Source: SIG588 sp045599305
GTDB taxonomy: Bacteria; Bacillota; Clostridia; Oscillospirales; Acutalibacteraceae
Reading direction: 5' to 3'
NCBI GenBank assembly: GCA_045599305.1
Contig: JAZRVU010000061.1
Coordinates: forward strand, 1 to 9,355
Length of the DNA stretch: 9,355 nucleotides
How positions within the stretch are numbered: the first letter of the stretch is position 1; each line of letters begins with the position of its first letter. A program made the position numbers and the translations under genes. The notes beneath the pieces were generated by a model. That model saw nothing but the letters and a program-made list of their open reading frames with translations. It made no database searches and had not been told where the DNA came from. Below, in pieces: positions 1 to 6,598 of the stretch.

Positions 1-119
1 CCAGCACCCCCGTTATACACGCCGGCGAAGTCGCTGCCGGTGCTGATGACCACGGTGCCGTCGGCGGCAAAGTCGGCGGTCATATTGAAGCCCATCTGCT
101 CGGGCGTGAAGTCGCCGCC
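1..119 (-). other. Non-GH77 segment fused in frame to malQ (possible chimeric junction)
   Basis: Downstream of the MalQ codons for IPYGQKTAKG, the same frame reads GGDFTPEQMGFNMTADF, then AADGTVVISTGSDFAGVY and NGGAG, and runs off the window. This does not fit the expected MalQ continuation. By pattern it resembles a small secreted lipocalin-like beta domain of the kind seen in clostridial lipoproteins (a glycine-rich lead-in, T-P-E-Q-M-G, then F-x-A-D-G-T-V). That assignment is from memory of the pattern, not from a search. The likely junction lies around 115-125, at a GGCGGCGGCGAC stretch of low complexity that could serve as microhomology for recombination or mis-assembly. The family of this segment is uncertain; the break from GH77 is well supported. 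Confidence 0.6.
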
Positions 120-1052
120 GCCCTTGGCGGTCTTCTGCCCGTAGGGAATGCAGTAGTACGACTCGAATCCGCGGAAATGGTCGATGCGCACCACGTCATA
201 GGTGGAAAGCGCGCGGCGCATCCGCTGCCGCCACCAACTGTACGGCACCGGCTCACGCTGCATATATTCCCAGTTATACACCGGGCTGCCCCAGAGCTGG
301 CCATCCTCGGAAAAGGCGTCCGGCGGACAGCCGGCCACCACGCGGGGCAGCAGATCGTCGTCCAGATCGAACAACTCCGTGTGCGCCCACACGTCTGCGC
401 TGTCATCCGCCACATAGATGGGCATATCCCCGATGATGCGCACGCCGTTTTCGTTGGCGTACTCTTTCATGGCGAGCCATTGTTTAAAAAACAGGAACTG
501 CACGAATTTATAAAACGCAACGGTTTTCCGGGTGCGGGCGACGGCCGCCTCCAGTGCCGCCTTTTCACGAAAACGCAGCGGCCGCGGCCACTCGCGCCAA
601 CTGACGCCGTCGTTTTCGTCCTTCAGCGCCATGAACAGGGCATAGTCCTCCAGCCAGTCGGCCTCCCGGCAGCAAAACGCCTCATAGGCCGCGTCCGGCC
701 GGAACCGTTCGAACGCCTTTTGCAGCACCGGCAGGCGGTTTTCATACAGCTTGCCGTAATCGACGTGCGCGGGATCGCGTCCGAAATCCACGTGCGCATA
801 CTCCTCACGGCGCAGCAGGCCCTCGTCGCAGAGCCGGTCAAGATCGATGAAATAGGGGTTGCCCGCGGCAGAGGAAAAAGACTGATAAGGCGAATCGCCG
901 AAGTTGGTGGGGTTCAACGGCAGGATCTGCCAGTATTGCTGCCCCGCTTTTTTGAGAAAGTCCACAAACTCATAGGCGTCTTTCCCGAAGGTGCCGATCC
1001 CGTGATCGGACGGCAGAGAAAAGACCGGCATCAAAATTCCGCTTGCCCGCAT
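1..1052 (-). CDS. malQ: 4-alpha-glucanotransferase (amylomaltase, GH77), N-terminal part; 3' end anomalous and cut by the window
   Basis: Amylomaltase transfers alpha-1,4-glucan segments between maltodextrins in cytoplasmic maltose/glycogen metabolism. The first ~311 residues are clear GH77 sequence: MRASGILMPVFSLPSDHGIG at the start, then GDSPYQSFSSAAGNPYF, GVRIIGDMPIYVADDSADVW (near 203-222), PPDAF (243-247), QLWGSPVYNW (252-261), and VVRIDHFRGFE with the expected nucleophile Asp at 291. The start is ATG at 1052, 7 nt after a strong AGGAGG (1065-1060). The frame is open through the left edge (350 codons; the family is about 490-510 aa). From about residue 312 the sequence no longer matches GH77: the G-x-W-x-x-G-P-G segment and the AEDLG motif carrying the catalytic Glu, both expected here, are absent. 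The gene begins 41 nt after prmC with no terminator between. Identity of the N-terminal part is near certain; whether an intact enzyme is encoded is doubtful. Confidence 0.9.
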   Translation of the reverse strand, partial: MRASGILMPVFSLPSDHGIGTFGKDAYEFVDFLKKAGQQYWQILPLNPTNFGDSPYQSFSSAAGNPYFIDLDRLCDEGLLRREEYAHVDFGRDPAHVDYGKLYENRLPVLQKAFERFRPDAAYEAFCCREADWLEDYALFMALKDENDGVSWREWPRPLRFREKAALEAAVARTRKTVAFYKFVQFLFFKQWLAMKEYANENGVRIIGDMPIYVADDSADVWAHTELFDLDDDLLPRVVAGCPPDAFSEDGQLWGSPVYNWEYMQREPVPYSWWRQRMRRALSTYDVVRIDHFRGFESYYCIPYGQKTAKGGGDFTPEQMGFNMTADFAADGTVVISTGSDFAGVYNGGA

Positions 1053-1059
1053 ACAAAAG

Positions 1060-1065
1060 CCTCCT
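1060..1065 (-). promoter_or_regulatory. Shine-Dalgarno of malQ
   Basis: A perfect AGGAGG lies 7 nt before the ATG at 1052 and fixes the malQ start. The 41-nt prmC-malQ gap holds this site and no hairpin with a T-tract, so read-through from prmC is likely. A weak CATACT -10-like element is present without a convincing -35. Confidence 0.8.
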
Positions 1066-1093
1066 TTTTTAGGATAGTATGCACCGAAAAACG

Positions 1094-1960
1094 CTAAATT
1101 TTCTCGCCGGACACCACCCGCGGCACACCGGCCAGATCCGGCGTGATCTGCACCTTTTGCAGACCGGCGGCGGTGAACAGGGCTGCCACATCCTCTGCCT
1201 GCCCGATGCCGACCTCCACCGCGCAAAGGCCGCCCGGCATGAGTTTTGGCACCCATTCTGCGGCAATGACACGGTAAAACCGCAGGCCGTCGGCGCTGCC
1301 GTCGAGCGCCATTTTTGGCTCGTGCTGTACCTCCCGCATCAGGCCGGGCAGGTCGCCGGTAGGGATATAGGGCGGATTGGAAAGAATGGCGGCAAAGCCG
1401 CCGGCAAATGCGGCCGCATCGGTGAGCACGTCCGCCCGCACGGGGGTGACGGCAAACTGCGGATACCGCGCGATATTTTTTTGCAGATACGGCCATGCTT
1501 CGGCCGACAGTTCCACCGCCGTGACGGTGAGCGGCCGCCGGCACAGACTGGCGACCCCCAGTCCCACACAGCCGCTGCCAGCGCACAGATCCAGCACCCG
1601 GTCGCCCTCATGCGCGTCCAGCCACGCGGCGGCTGCCTCGCACAGACATTCGGTGTCCGGCCGGGGTACCAGCACCCCTTCCCCCACCGCCAGCGTGAGC
1701 GACAAAAAGCCCCATTCGCCCAGAATGTACTGCAGCGGACGGCCGGCGGCCCGTTCGGCCGCCGCCCCTCTCACCGCATCGCACACCCGGGACGAAACGG
1801 GGCGTTCGTCACACGGCGGCAGCCCGCGGGGCATACCGCCGATATCTTCGAGCAGGCAGGCGGCATCGAACTCCGGCGTGTCGCACCCGGCGGCCGCCAG
1901 TTCGTCACGCACCTGCGAAAGCAGACGGGAATACGTCATTCCTTTTGACATCGCGATCAC
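1094..1960 (-). CDS. prmC: Peptide chain release factor N5-glutamine methyltransferase
   Basis: PrmC (HemK) uses S-adenosylmethionine to methylate the Gln of the GGQ motif of release factors RF1/RF2, raising termination efficiency in the cytoplasm. The 288-residue product has the family layout: a helical N-terminal substrate-binding domain (about 1-95), the linker motif VPRPDTE (98-104), the SAM-binding loop VLDLCAGSGCVGLG (122-135), the catalytic NPPY (195-198), then QHEPKMALDGSADGL (212-226) and a C-terminal RVVSGEK typical of the family. The start is taken as GTG at 1960, which overlaps the TGA of the upstream YqhQ gene as GTGA and has GAGG 10 nt upstream; ATG at 1951 (MSKGMTYS) is an alternative with a poorer ribosome site. 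The overlap implies translational coupling to yqhQ. The DUF1385-prmC pairing is common in Firmicutes, where prfA usually follows; here malQ follows instead. Confidence 0.95.
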   Translation of the reverse strand: MIAMSKGMTYSRLLSQVRDELAAAGCDTPEFDAACLLEDIGGMPRGLPPCDERPVSSRVCDAVRGAAAERAAGRPLQYILGEWGFLSLTLAVGEGVLVPRPDTECLCEAAAAWLDAHEGDRVLDLCAGSGCVGLGVASLCRRPLTVTAVELSAEAWPYLQKNIARYPQFAVTPVRADVLTDAAAFAGGFAAILSNPPYIPTGDLPGLMREVQHEPKMALDGSADGLRFYRVIAAEWVPKLMPGGLCAVEVGIGQAEDVAALFTAAGLQKVQITPDLAGVPRVVSGEKI

Positions 1961-3024
1961 CAGTTATCCGCCTCGGGATCTTCGGGAATGACCATTTTCA
2001 GCGAGGTGATGGCGCACTCGATCATATCGTCCTCCGGCTCGCGGGTGGTGATGCGCTGCACCCACAGACCCGGCTTGGAGATGAGGCGGGTGAACCAGTT
2101 GTCCTTGCGGCCGGCGAGCTTGATGAGCTCATACCCGCAGCCGACGACCACCGGGATCAGCAGGATCTTGACCGCCGCCCGCAGCAGGGTGTTATCGTAG
2201 ATGGGGATGCACAGCGACACCAGGATGCCCACGATGAGCGCCAGCACCAAAAATGAGGTGCCGCAGCGGGGGTGGGAGCGGGACTGCGGGCGCACATTTT
2301 CCACCGTGAGTTCCAGCCCCTGCTCATAGCAGAAGATCGACTTGTGCTCCGCGCCGTGATACATGAACACACGGCGGATATCCTTCATGAAGGACACGAG
2401 GTAGACATATACCAAAAAGATGATGAGACGCAGTACGCCTTCAAACACGCTCTGGATCCAGCGGTGTCCCTCCTGCAAAGCGGGAAAGATCGCTTTCATG
2501 ACGTTGTTATACAGGAAGATGGGCAGCCACATGAACAGCACCACCGCCAGCCCCACGCCGAGGACGACAGAGAGCACCATGGCCACCGAAAAGAGGAACT
2601 TTTCCGCCTTGCCCGGCTCGGTCTGCTCCGGCAGAGAGAATTCCTCGCGTGCGGGCACCGGCTCGCCGGTCTTTTTCGCCCGGCGCTGCAGTTTTTTGTA
2701 GGCGCGATCCTCCCGCTTCTTTTTGTCGGCGGCGTCCTCCTCGGCGTCCAGACCGCTGAGTTCCGCCGAGCGCATCAGCGACTTATAGCCGACGACCAGC
2801 GAACTGACCATGTTGAAGATGCCGCGGATAAAGGGCAGTTTCTGCCATTTCGGGCGCTCGCTTTGATTGGTGTCCCACTGCTCGGTCACGATCTCGCCCG
2901 CGCTGTTGCGCACCGCCATGGCGGTGAGAAAAGGCCCCCGCATCATCACGCCCTCGATCAGTGCCTGACCGCCGATAGAGGTCTTCTTTGCCTTTTCCGC
3001 CCGGAGTTGTTCATTCTGCATCAC
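1957..3024 (-). CDS. yqhQ: DUF1385 family membrane protein (YqhQ-like)
   Basis: This is a polytopic membrane protein of the DUF1385/YqhQ family, whose biochemical role is not established to my knowledge. Of 355 residues, the hallmark GGQALIEGVMMRGP lies at 18-31, PFIRGI at 64-69, a conserved FMYHGAEHKSIFCYE at 220-234, SHPRCGTSFLV at 250-260, and TREPEDDMIECAI at 327-339. Hydrophobic segments are seen near 145-172, 196-212, 256-275 and 284-300. Between the first conserved block and the first membrane helix lies a charged, Lys/Glu/Asp-rich stretch (about 93-142), probably a flexible cytoplasmic linker. The start is GTG at 3024 with AGGA 7 nt upstream; the adjacent ATG at 3021 (10 nt spacing) is equally possible and changes one residue. 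It begins 18 nt after the histidine kinase and its stop overlaps the prmC start. Confidence 0.92.
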   Translation of the reverse strand: MMQNEQLRAEKAKKTSIGGQALIEGVMMRGPFLTAMAVRNSAGEIVTEQWDTNQSERPKWQKLPFIRGIFNMVSSLVVGYKSLMRSAELSGLDAEEDAADKKKREDRAYKKLQRRAKKTGEPVPAREEFSLPEQTEPGKAEKFLFSVAMVLSVVLGVGLAVVLFMWLPIFLYNNVMKAIFPALQEGHRWIQSVFEGVLRLIIFLVYVYLVSFMKDIRRVFMYHGAEHKSIFCYEQGLELTVENVRPQSRSHPRCGTSFLVLALIVGILVSLCIPIYDNTLLRAAVKILLIPVVVGCGYELIKLAGRKDNWFTRLISKPGLWVQRITTREPEDDMIECAITSLKMVIPEDPEADNW

Positions 3025-3042
3025 TGAAGCATCCTTTCGTTA

Positions 3043-4479
3043 TCACGCATTTTCCGGCAGAGTACCGGCCACCGGCAGCATCACCGTGACGGTGGTGCCG
3101 ACACCCGGCTCGCTGTCGATATCGATCCAGCCGCCGTGGCGGCGCACGATCTCGTCGGCCAGCGCCAACCCGATCCCGGAGCCGGGACGGGTCTTATCCG
3201 CCTTGAAAAATTTATTCTTCACATTCGGCAGGTCCTGCGGCGCGATCCCCACGCCGCTGTCACTGATGACCACCTGCACGTGCTTTTGCATTTCGGCCGC
3301 CTCGATATGCACCTTGCCGCCGGGATCGGAATATTTGATGGCATTGTCGATGATATTGATGAACACCTGCTTGAGACGGTCGCGGTCGGCCATCACGGGG
3401 GGCAGATCGGGGGCTTCGACATACTGCAGGGTGATCTCCGCCCGACGGGCGTGCTCCCGGAATAGGAAGACGGCCTCCTGCAGTTCGGCCAGCACATCCA
3501 CACGGTCGAAGGTGAGATTCATGCGCCCGCCCTGCATACGGGAAAAGTCCAGAAGTTCCTCCACGATACCGCTCAGCCGCTCGGCCTCGCTCTCGATGAC
3601 CTCCAGTCCCTTTTGGGTCAATTCCGCGTCCACATCCGGCTGCTGCAGCGTCTCGCTCCAGCCCTTGATGGCGGTGAGCGGTGTGCGCAGTTCATGCGAC
3701 ACGGAGGAGATGAAATCGTTCTTCACCTGTTCGGCCGCGGAAATTTCCCCGGCCATGTAGTTGATGGTGTCACAGAGTTCACCGATCTCGTCATTGTATT
3801 TCTTTTCGATGCGGGAATTGTAGTCGCCCAACGCGATGCGGCGGGCGGCGATACCCAGTTCGGTAACGGGATTGACGATGGAACTGATGAAATAGGAGCC
3901 CGAAAGCACCACACAGAACAGGATGGCAATGCCGATGACGGCGGCGATGATACAGATATAGGCGATCTGCTGATTGACCAGTTCCAGCGACACCACATAA
4001 CGCATGGCGCCCACCAGCACGCCGTCCGAGCGGTGCGCCAGCATACACATGGCCATGACCGGCTCGCCGTTTTCGTTGCGGCCGCGCCACATTCCCACCC
4101 CGTCGGGATCGTGCAGGGCGCGTGTGTAGTCCGCCGGGCTGTGCACATCGGAGGTGGAGAAGCCGTTGGAGCTCATGACCACCTGCGCCTCGGTGCTGAC
4201 GATCTGCAGTTCCATGGTCTCCTTATCGGTAAAGCCGGTGACCAGATCACCGGCGTTTTTTTCAAAGTCGAATGCCGAGGACAGACTGTAGCGTTCGAGC
4301 AGCACGGCCTGCGCACTGGCACGGGTGAACAGGGCGTTTTCCACGGCGTTGTAGATATAGGCGCGCACGGCGAAGAAAAACGCCACTTCAAAGATGAGCA
4401 AAACTGCCGCGACCACGCCCAGCCCGTTCAATATCCAACGGCGGGTGATGCCGTGATTGGACAACGATTTCAGCGCCAT
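3043..4479 (-). CDS. Sensor histidine kinase (two membrane helices, HAMP, HisKA, HATPase)
   Basis: This is an orthodox membrane sensor kinase of 478 residues that should autophosphorylate on His and pass phosphate to the response regulator encoded just upstream. In order: TM1 about 17-40; an extracytoplasmic sensor region about 41-170 with no family I recognise; TM2 about 171-200; HAMP about 200-252 (VNPVTELGIAARRIALGDY); H-box FISSVSHELRTPLTAIKGW with His262; N-box NIIDNAIKYS (375-384); G1 DSGVGIAP (407-414); F-box KFFKAD; G2 GSGIGLAL (433-440). All catalytic boxes are intact. There is no clear cytoplasmic PAS domain, unlike WalK. The start ATG follows AAGGGGGG with 6-nt spacing. The ligand cannot be read from sequence; neighbouring c-di-AMP and lipoprotein genes suggest an envelope signal, which is inference. 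Confidence 0.95.
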   Translation of the reverse strand: MALKSLSNHGITRRWILNGLGVVAAVLLIFEVAFFFAVRAYIYNAVENALFTRASAQAVLLERYSLSSAFDFEKNAGDLVTGFTDKETMELQIVSTEAQVVMSSNGFSTSDVHSPADYTRALHDPDGVGMWRGRNENGEPVMAMCMLAHRSDGVLVGAMRYVVSLELVNQQIAYICIIAAVIGIAILFCVVLSGSYFISSIVNPVTELGIAARRIALGDYNSRIEKKYNDEIGELCDTINYMAGEISAAEQVKNDFISSVSHELRTPLTAIKGWSETLQQPDVDAELTQKGLEVIESEAERLSGIVEELLDFSRMQGGRMNLTFDRVDVLAELQEAVFLFREHARRAEITLQYVEAPDLPPVMADRDRLKQVFINIIDNAIKYSDPGGKVHIEAAEMQKHVQVVISDSGVGIAPQDLPNVKNKFFKADKTRPGSGIGLALADEIVRRHGGWIDIDSEPGVGTTVTVMLPVAGTLPENA

Positions 4480-4514
4480 GCTGTTCCCCCCTTCCCTGCC
4501 GATCCGATATCGGT

Positions 4515-4538
4515 CACGCCATTACGCCATCACGTCAT
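4515..4538 (-). repeat. Three tandem 8-bp repeats across the response-regulator stop codon
   Basis: On the minus strand the sequence reads ATGACGTG, ATGGCGTA, ATGGCGTG in direct succession. The TGA stop of the response regulator lies at the junction of copies 1 and 2. A perfect 10-bp palindrome, CCGATATCGG (4504-4513), follows almost at once in the short gap before the kinase. No role is known; copy-number change of copies 2-3 would alter the 50-nt spacer but not the response regulator. Confidence 0.6.
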
Positions 4539-5234
4539 CCACTTATATCCCAATCCCCACACCGTGAGGATGTGGCGCGGCTCGGAGGGATCGTCCTCCA
4601 CCTTCATGCGCAGGCGGCGGATATTGACATCCACGGTCTTGATCTCGCCGAAATAGTCGCTGCCCCACACGCGCTCCAGAATATCGTCGCGGCTGAGCGC
4701 CTTGCCGGGATTTTCAAAAAAGTATTCCATGATCTGGAATTCCACCTGCGTCAGTTCCATCGGCACATCGCGGCGCTTGAGCGTGTGGTTGCGCAGATTC
4801 AGGGTGAAATCGCCGAAGGTGCGTTCCTCGTCATACGCAGACGCCGTTTTGCCGGCCTGACTGTCGGTCACGCGGCGATAGAGCGCATCCACCCGAGCCA
4901 TCAGTTCGGAGGGACTGAACGGCTTGGTCACATAATCGTCCGCACCGGTGGAAAACCCGTTGACCTTATCGCTTTCCTGCGTGCGGGCGGTGAGCATGAT
5001 GATGCCCACATGGCTGCTGCGGGCACGCAGCGCACGGCAGACGGCAAAGCCGTCCATACCCGGCAGCATCACGTCGAGCAATGCCACGTCAATAGGCTCG
5101 GGCGAGGAATCGAACTTTTCGATCGCCCGCTCGCCGGAGGAAGCCTCCACCACCGTGTAGCCGTGCCGCTTCAGATTGATGACCACAAATTCGCGGATGG
5201 CACTTTCATCCTCGCACACCAATACCCGTTTCAT
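4530..5234 (-). CDS. OmpR/PhoB-family response regulator
   Basis: This is a DNA-binding transcription factor activated by phosphorylation, presumably by the kinase encoded immediately downstream. The 234 residues comprise a receiver domain (about 1-122) with the acidic pair E8/D9, phospho-acceptor Asp54 in ALLDVMLPGMDG, Thr82 in IIMLTAR and Lys104 in DDYVTKPFSPSEL, all intact. A linker follows (about 123-138), then a winged-helix DNA-binding domain (about 139-234) with LTQVEFQIMEYF, VDVNIRRLRMKVE and the closing ILTVWGLGYKW typical of the family. Length is normal. The ATG at 5234 has GGAG upstream at 8-nt spacing, and the gene begins 12 nt after the lipoprotein stop. It resembles PhoP/WalR-type regulators, but the sequence alone does not identify an orthologue, so no symbol is given. 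Confidence 0.96.
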   Translation of the reverse strand: MKRVLVCEDESAIREFVVINLKRHGYTVVEASSGERAIEKFDSSPEPIDVALLDVMLPGMDGFAVCRALRARSSHVGIIMLTARTQESDKVNGFSTGADDYVTKPFSPSELMARVDALYRRVTDSQAGKTASAYDEERTFGDFTLNLRNHTLKRRDVPMELTQVEFQIMEYFFENPGKALSRDDILERVWGSDYFGEIKTVDVNIRRLRMKVEDDPSEPRHILTVWGLGYKWMT

Positions 5235-5246
5235 CCTGTCATCTCC

Positions 5247-6569
5247 TCACAGCAGCGTCAACATATAGCGCAGTACCTCGTCGTTGATCGCGTAATCGTT
5301 ATCCTTTTCATACCAGACGGCATAGGTCAGCATATCGGTTTTCACCAATGCCCGGAAATCTCTGCCGTTCATGTCCGCCTCCTGCCCGGCGGACACCGTG
5401 TGGATACCCAGCAGCGGGTCGCGCTCGGTCTGCCCGTCGTTCACCAACGGATAGACCCACAGCACATGGGACTCCTCATTGTATGCGGTAGCGAACCGCT
5501 CGGCGAAATCCGCGTCCACCAGCAGATAATAGCCGTCGATATGGTTATAGATACAGGAGAATTTGTCCACCGCCCGGCCGGCTGACTCGTCCCAACTGCG
5601 GAAGGTGGTGAAATACCGCGTGGGATCGCTGAGCGCGCGTGTCTCGTCGTCCGGCGTCATATCGGTGCAGACCGGCCATTCCCACACGCCGTCGCGGTCG
5701 GTATCGCCACAGGGCACCGTCACGGGGCGATAATTCTCACAGGAGCCGGTATCTGCATTGTAGAGCGGCGCCGCCAGTGAGACACCGTCCCAATAGATCA
5801 GGGTGGTGTACATAAACTCCCCGTTGGCACAGTCCATCAGCAGGGCGTACCGACTGCCGTCCGCCATGGGGATGGTGTGCACCGCACTGATCCGCCCGGC
5901 ATAGCCGCCGATGATCCCTTCGCCCAGTTCCTCCATGGTGCCGTCGTTCATCGTCCACAGTCTGGCAGAAAGCGCATCGGTGCCCGCGTCGAGCACCACG
6001 CAGTCGTCCCGCCCGTCGCCGGTGAGGTCGGCCACCGCCACACGGGCGCAGCCGGTAAAGAATTTTTCGGAAATGCGGTTGCCGCCGAGAGTATACATGG
6101 ACATCTGATACGTGTGGGCACTGTACATATCCCAACAGACGAACAGTTCCTTGGTGCCGTCGCCGTCCACATCGCCGAAGCAGACACTGTCGATCTCGGT
6201 GCCGCGGCCCTCGTGGTCGTCCACCGAGACCCACTTGCCCTCCGACTGGCGCAGCAGATTGACGTGGGTCACGGCATTTTCGGTGCTGACATAATAAAAC
6301 GCCAGCGCCTCATCGTGACCGTCACCGTCCAGATCGGCCAGCAGGAAGGCGGAACGGTTTTCTCCGCCGCGGGGATATTTCATCACATATTTTTCCTGTG
6401 TGAGGCGGGAGGCCATATATTCCGCCAGCGCCGTCTCGACCAGTCCCTGCTCGCCGGTAGCCAGCGGTGGGCGCAGCTGCGTTTCCACCTCTACACCGAA
6501 AGAGGCGCATCCGGAAAGCGCCAAGCACATTGCCGCCGCTGTGAGCAGGGCCACAAGCTTTGCCTTCAC
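5247..6569 (-). CDS. FG-GAP/VCBS-repeat surface lipoprotein
   Basis: This predicted lipoprotein (440 residues from this start) is anchored outside the membrane. A signal peptide (VKAKLVALLTAAAMCLALSG) ends in the lipobox LSGC with Cys21 as the lipidation site. Four Asp-rich loops follow the D-x-D-x-D-G calcium-binding pattern: DLDGDGHDE (79-87), DVDGDGTKE (133-141), DLTGDGRDD (181-189), and the more degenerate DTDRDGVWE (289-297). Each of the first three is preceded and followed by beta-type sequence, as in FG-GAP/VCBS propeller blades. The last ~110 residues lack this motif and I do not recognise them. The start is GTG at 6569, 8 nt after AGGAGG; the in-frame GTG at 6578 lies inside that Shine-Dalgarno and cannot be the start. 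It sits between cdaR and a two-component system, so a role as extracytoplasmic sensor or accessory to the kinase is plausible but unproven. Confidence 0.88.
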   Translation of the reverse strand: MKAKLVALLTAAAMCLALSGCASFGVEVETQLRPPLATGEQGLVETALAEYMASRLTQEKYVMKYPRGGENRSAFLLADLDGDGHDEALAFYYVSTENAVTHVNLLRQSEGKWVSVDDHEGRGTEIDSVCFGDVDGDGTKELFVCWDMYSAHTYQMSMYTLGGNRISEKFFTGCARVAVADLTGDGRDDCVVLDAGTDALSARLWTMNDGTMEELGEGIIGGYAGRISAVHTIPMADGSRYALLMDCANGEFMYTTLIYWDGVSLAAPLYNADTGSCENYRPVTVPCGDTDRDGVWEWPVCTDMTPDDETRALSDPTRYFTTFRSWDESAGRAVDKFSCIYNHIDGYYLLVDADFAERFATAYNEESHVLWVYPLVNDGQTERDPLLGIHTVSAGQEADMNGRDFRALVKTDMLTYAVWYEKDNDYAINDEVLRYMLTLL

Positions 6570-6577
6570 CGGATGCA

Positions 6578-6583
6578 CCTCCT
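6578..6583 (-). promoter_or_regulatory. Shine-Dalgarno that decides the lipoprotein start
   Basis: AGGAGG at 6583-6578 is 8 nt before GTG 6569. It overlaps the upstream in-frame GTG (6578-6576), excluding that codon and giving a standard lipoprotein signal peptide with a basic N-terminus. Confidence 0.8.
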
Positions 6584-6598
6584 TTTTTTGAAAACGTC

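Noticed and set aside
177..1097. 306-codon open frame on the plus strand
   Set aside because: It lies antisense to malQ, whose protein is clearly recognisable. The His/Arg/Gly-rich translation has no family features and is a typical high-GC shadow frame.
3017..3034. Three-codon upstream frame ATG CTT CAG TGA overlapping the yqhQ start
   Set aside because: Its ATG is part of the AGGATG that forms the yqhQ ribosome site, leaving no spacing for its own initiation. It is most likely chance.
3613..4656. 347-codon plus-strand open frame opposite the histidine kinase
   Set aside because: It is antisense to an intact kinase with all catalytic boxes, has an Asp/His/Gly-rich composition and no recognisable domain.
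6576..6578. GTG at 6578 as the start of the lipoprotein gene
   Set aside because: The codon overlaps the AGGAGG ribosome site. GTG at 6569 has correct spacing and gives a normal signal peptide.
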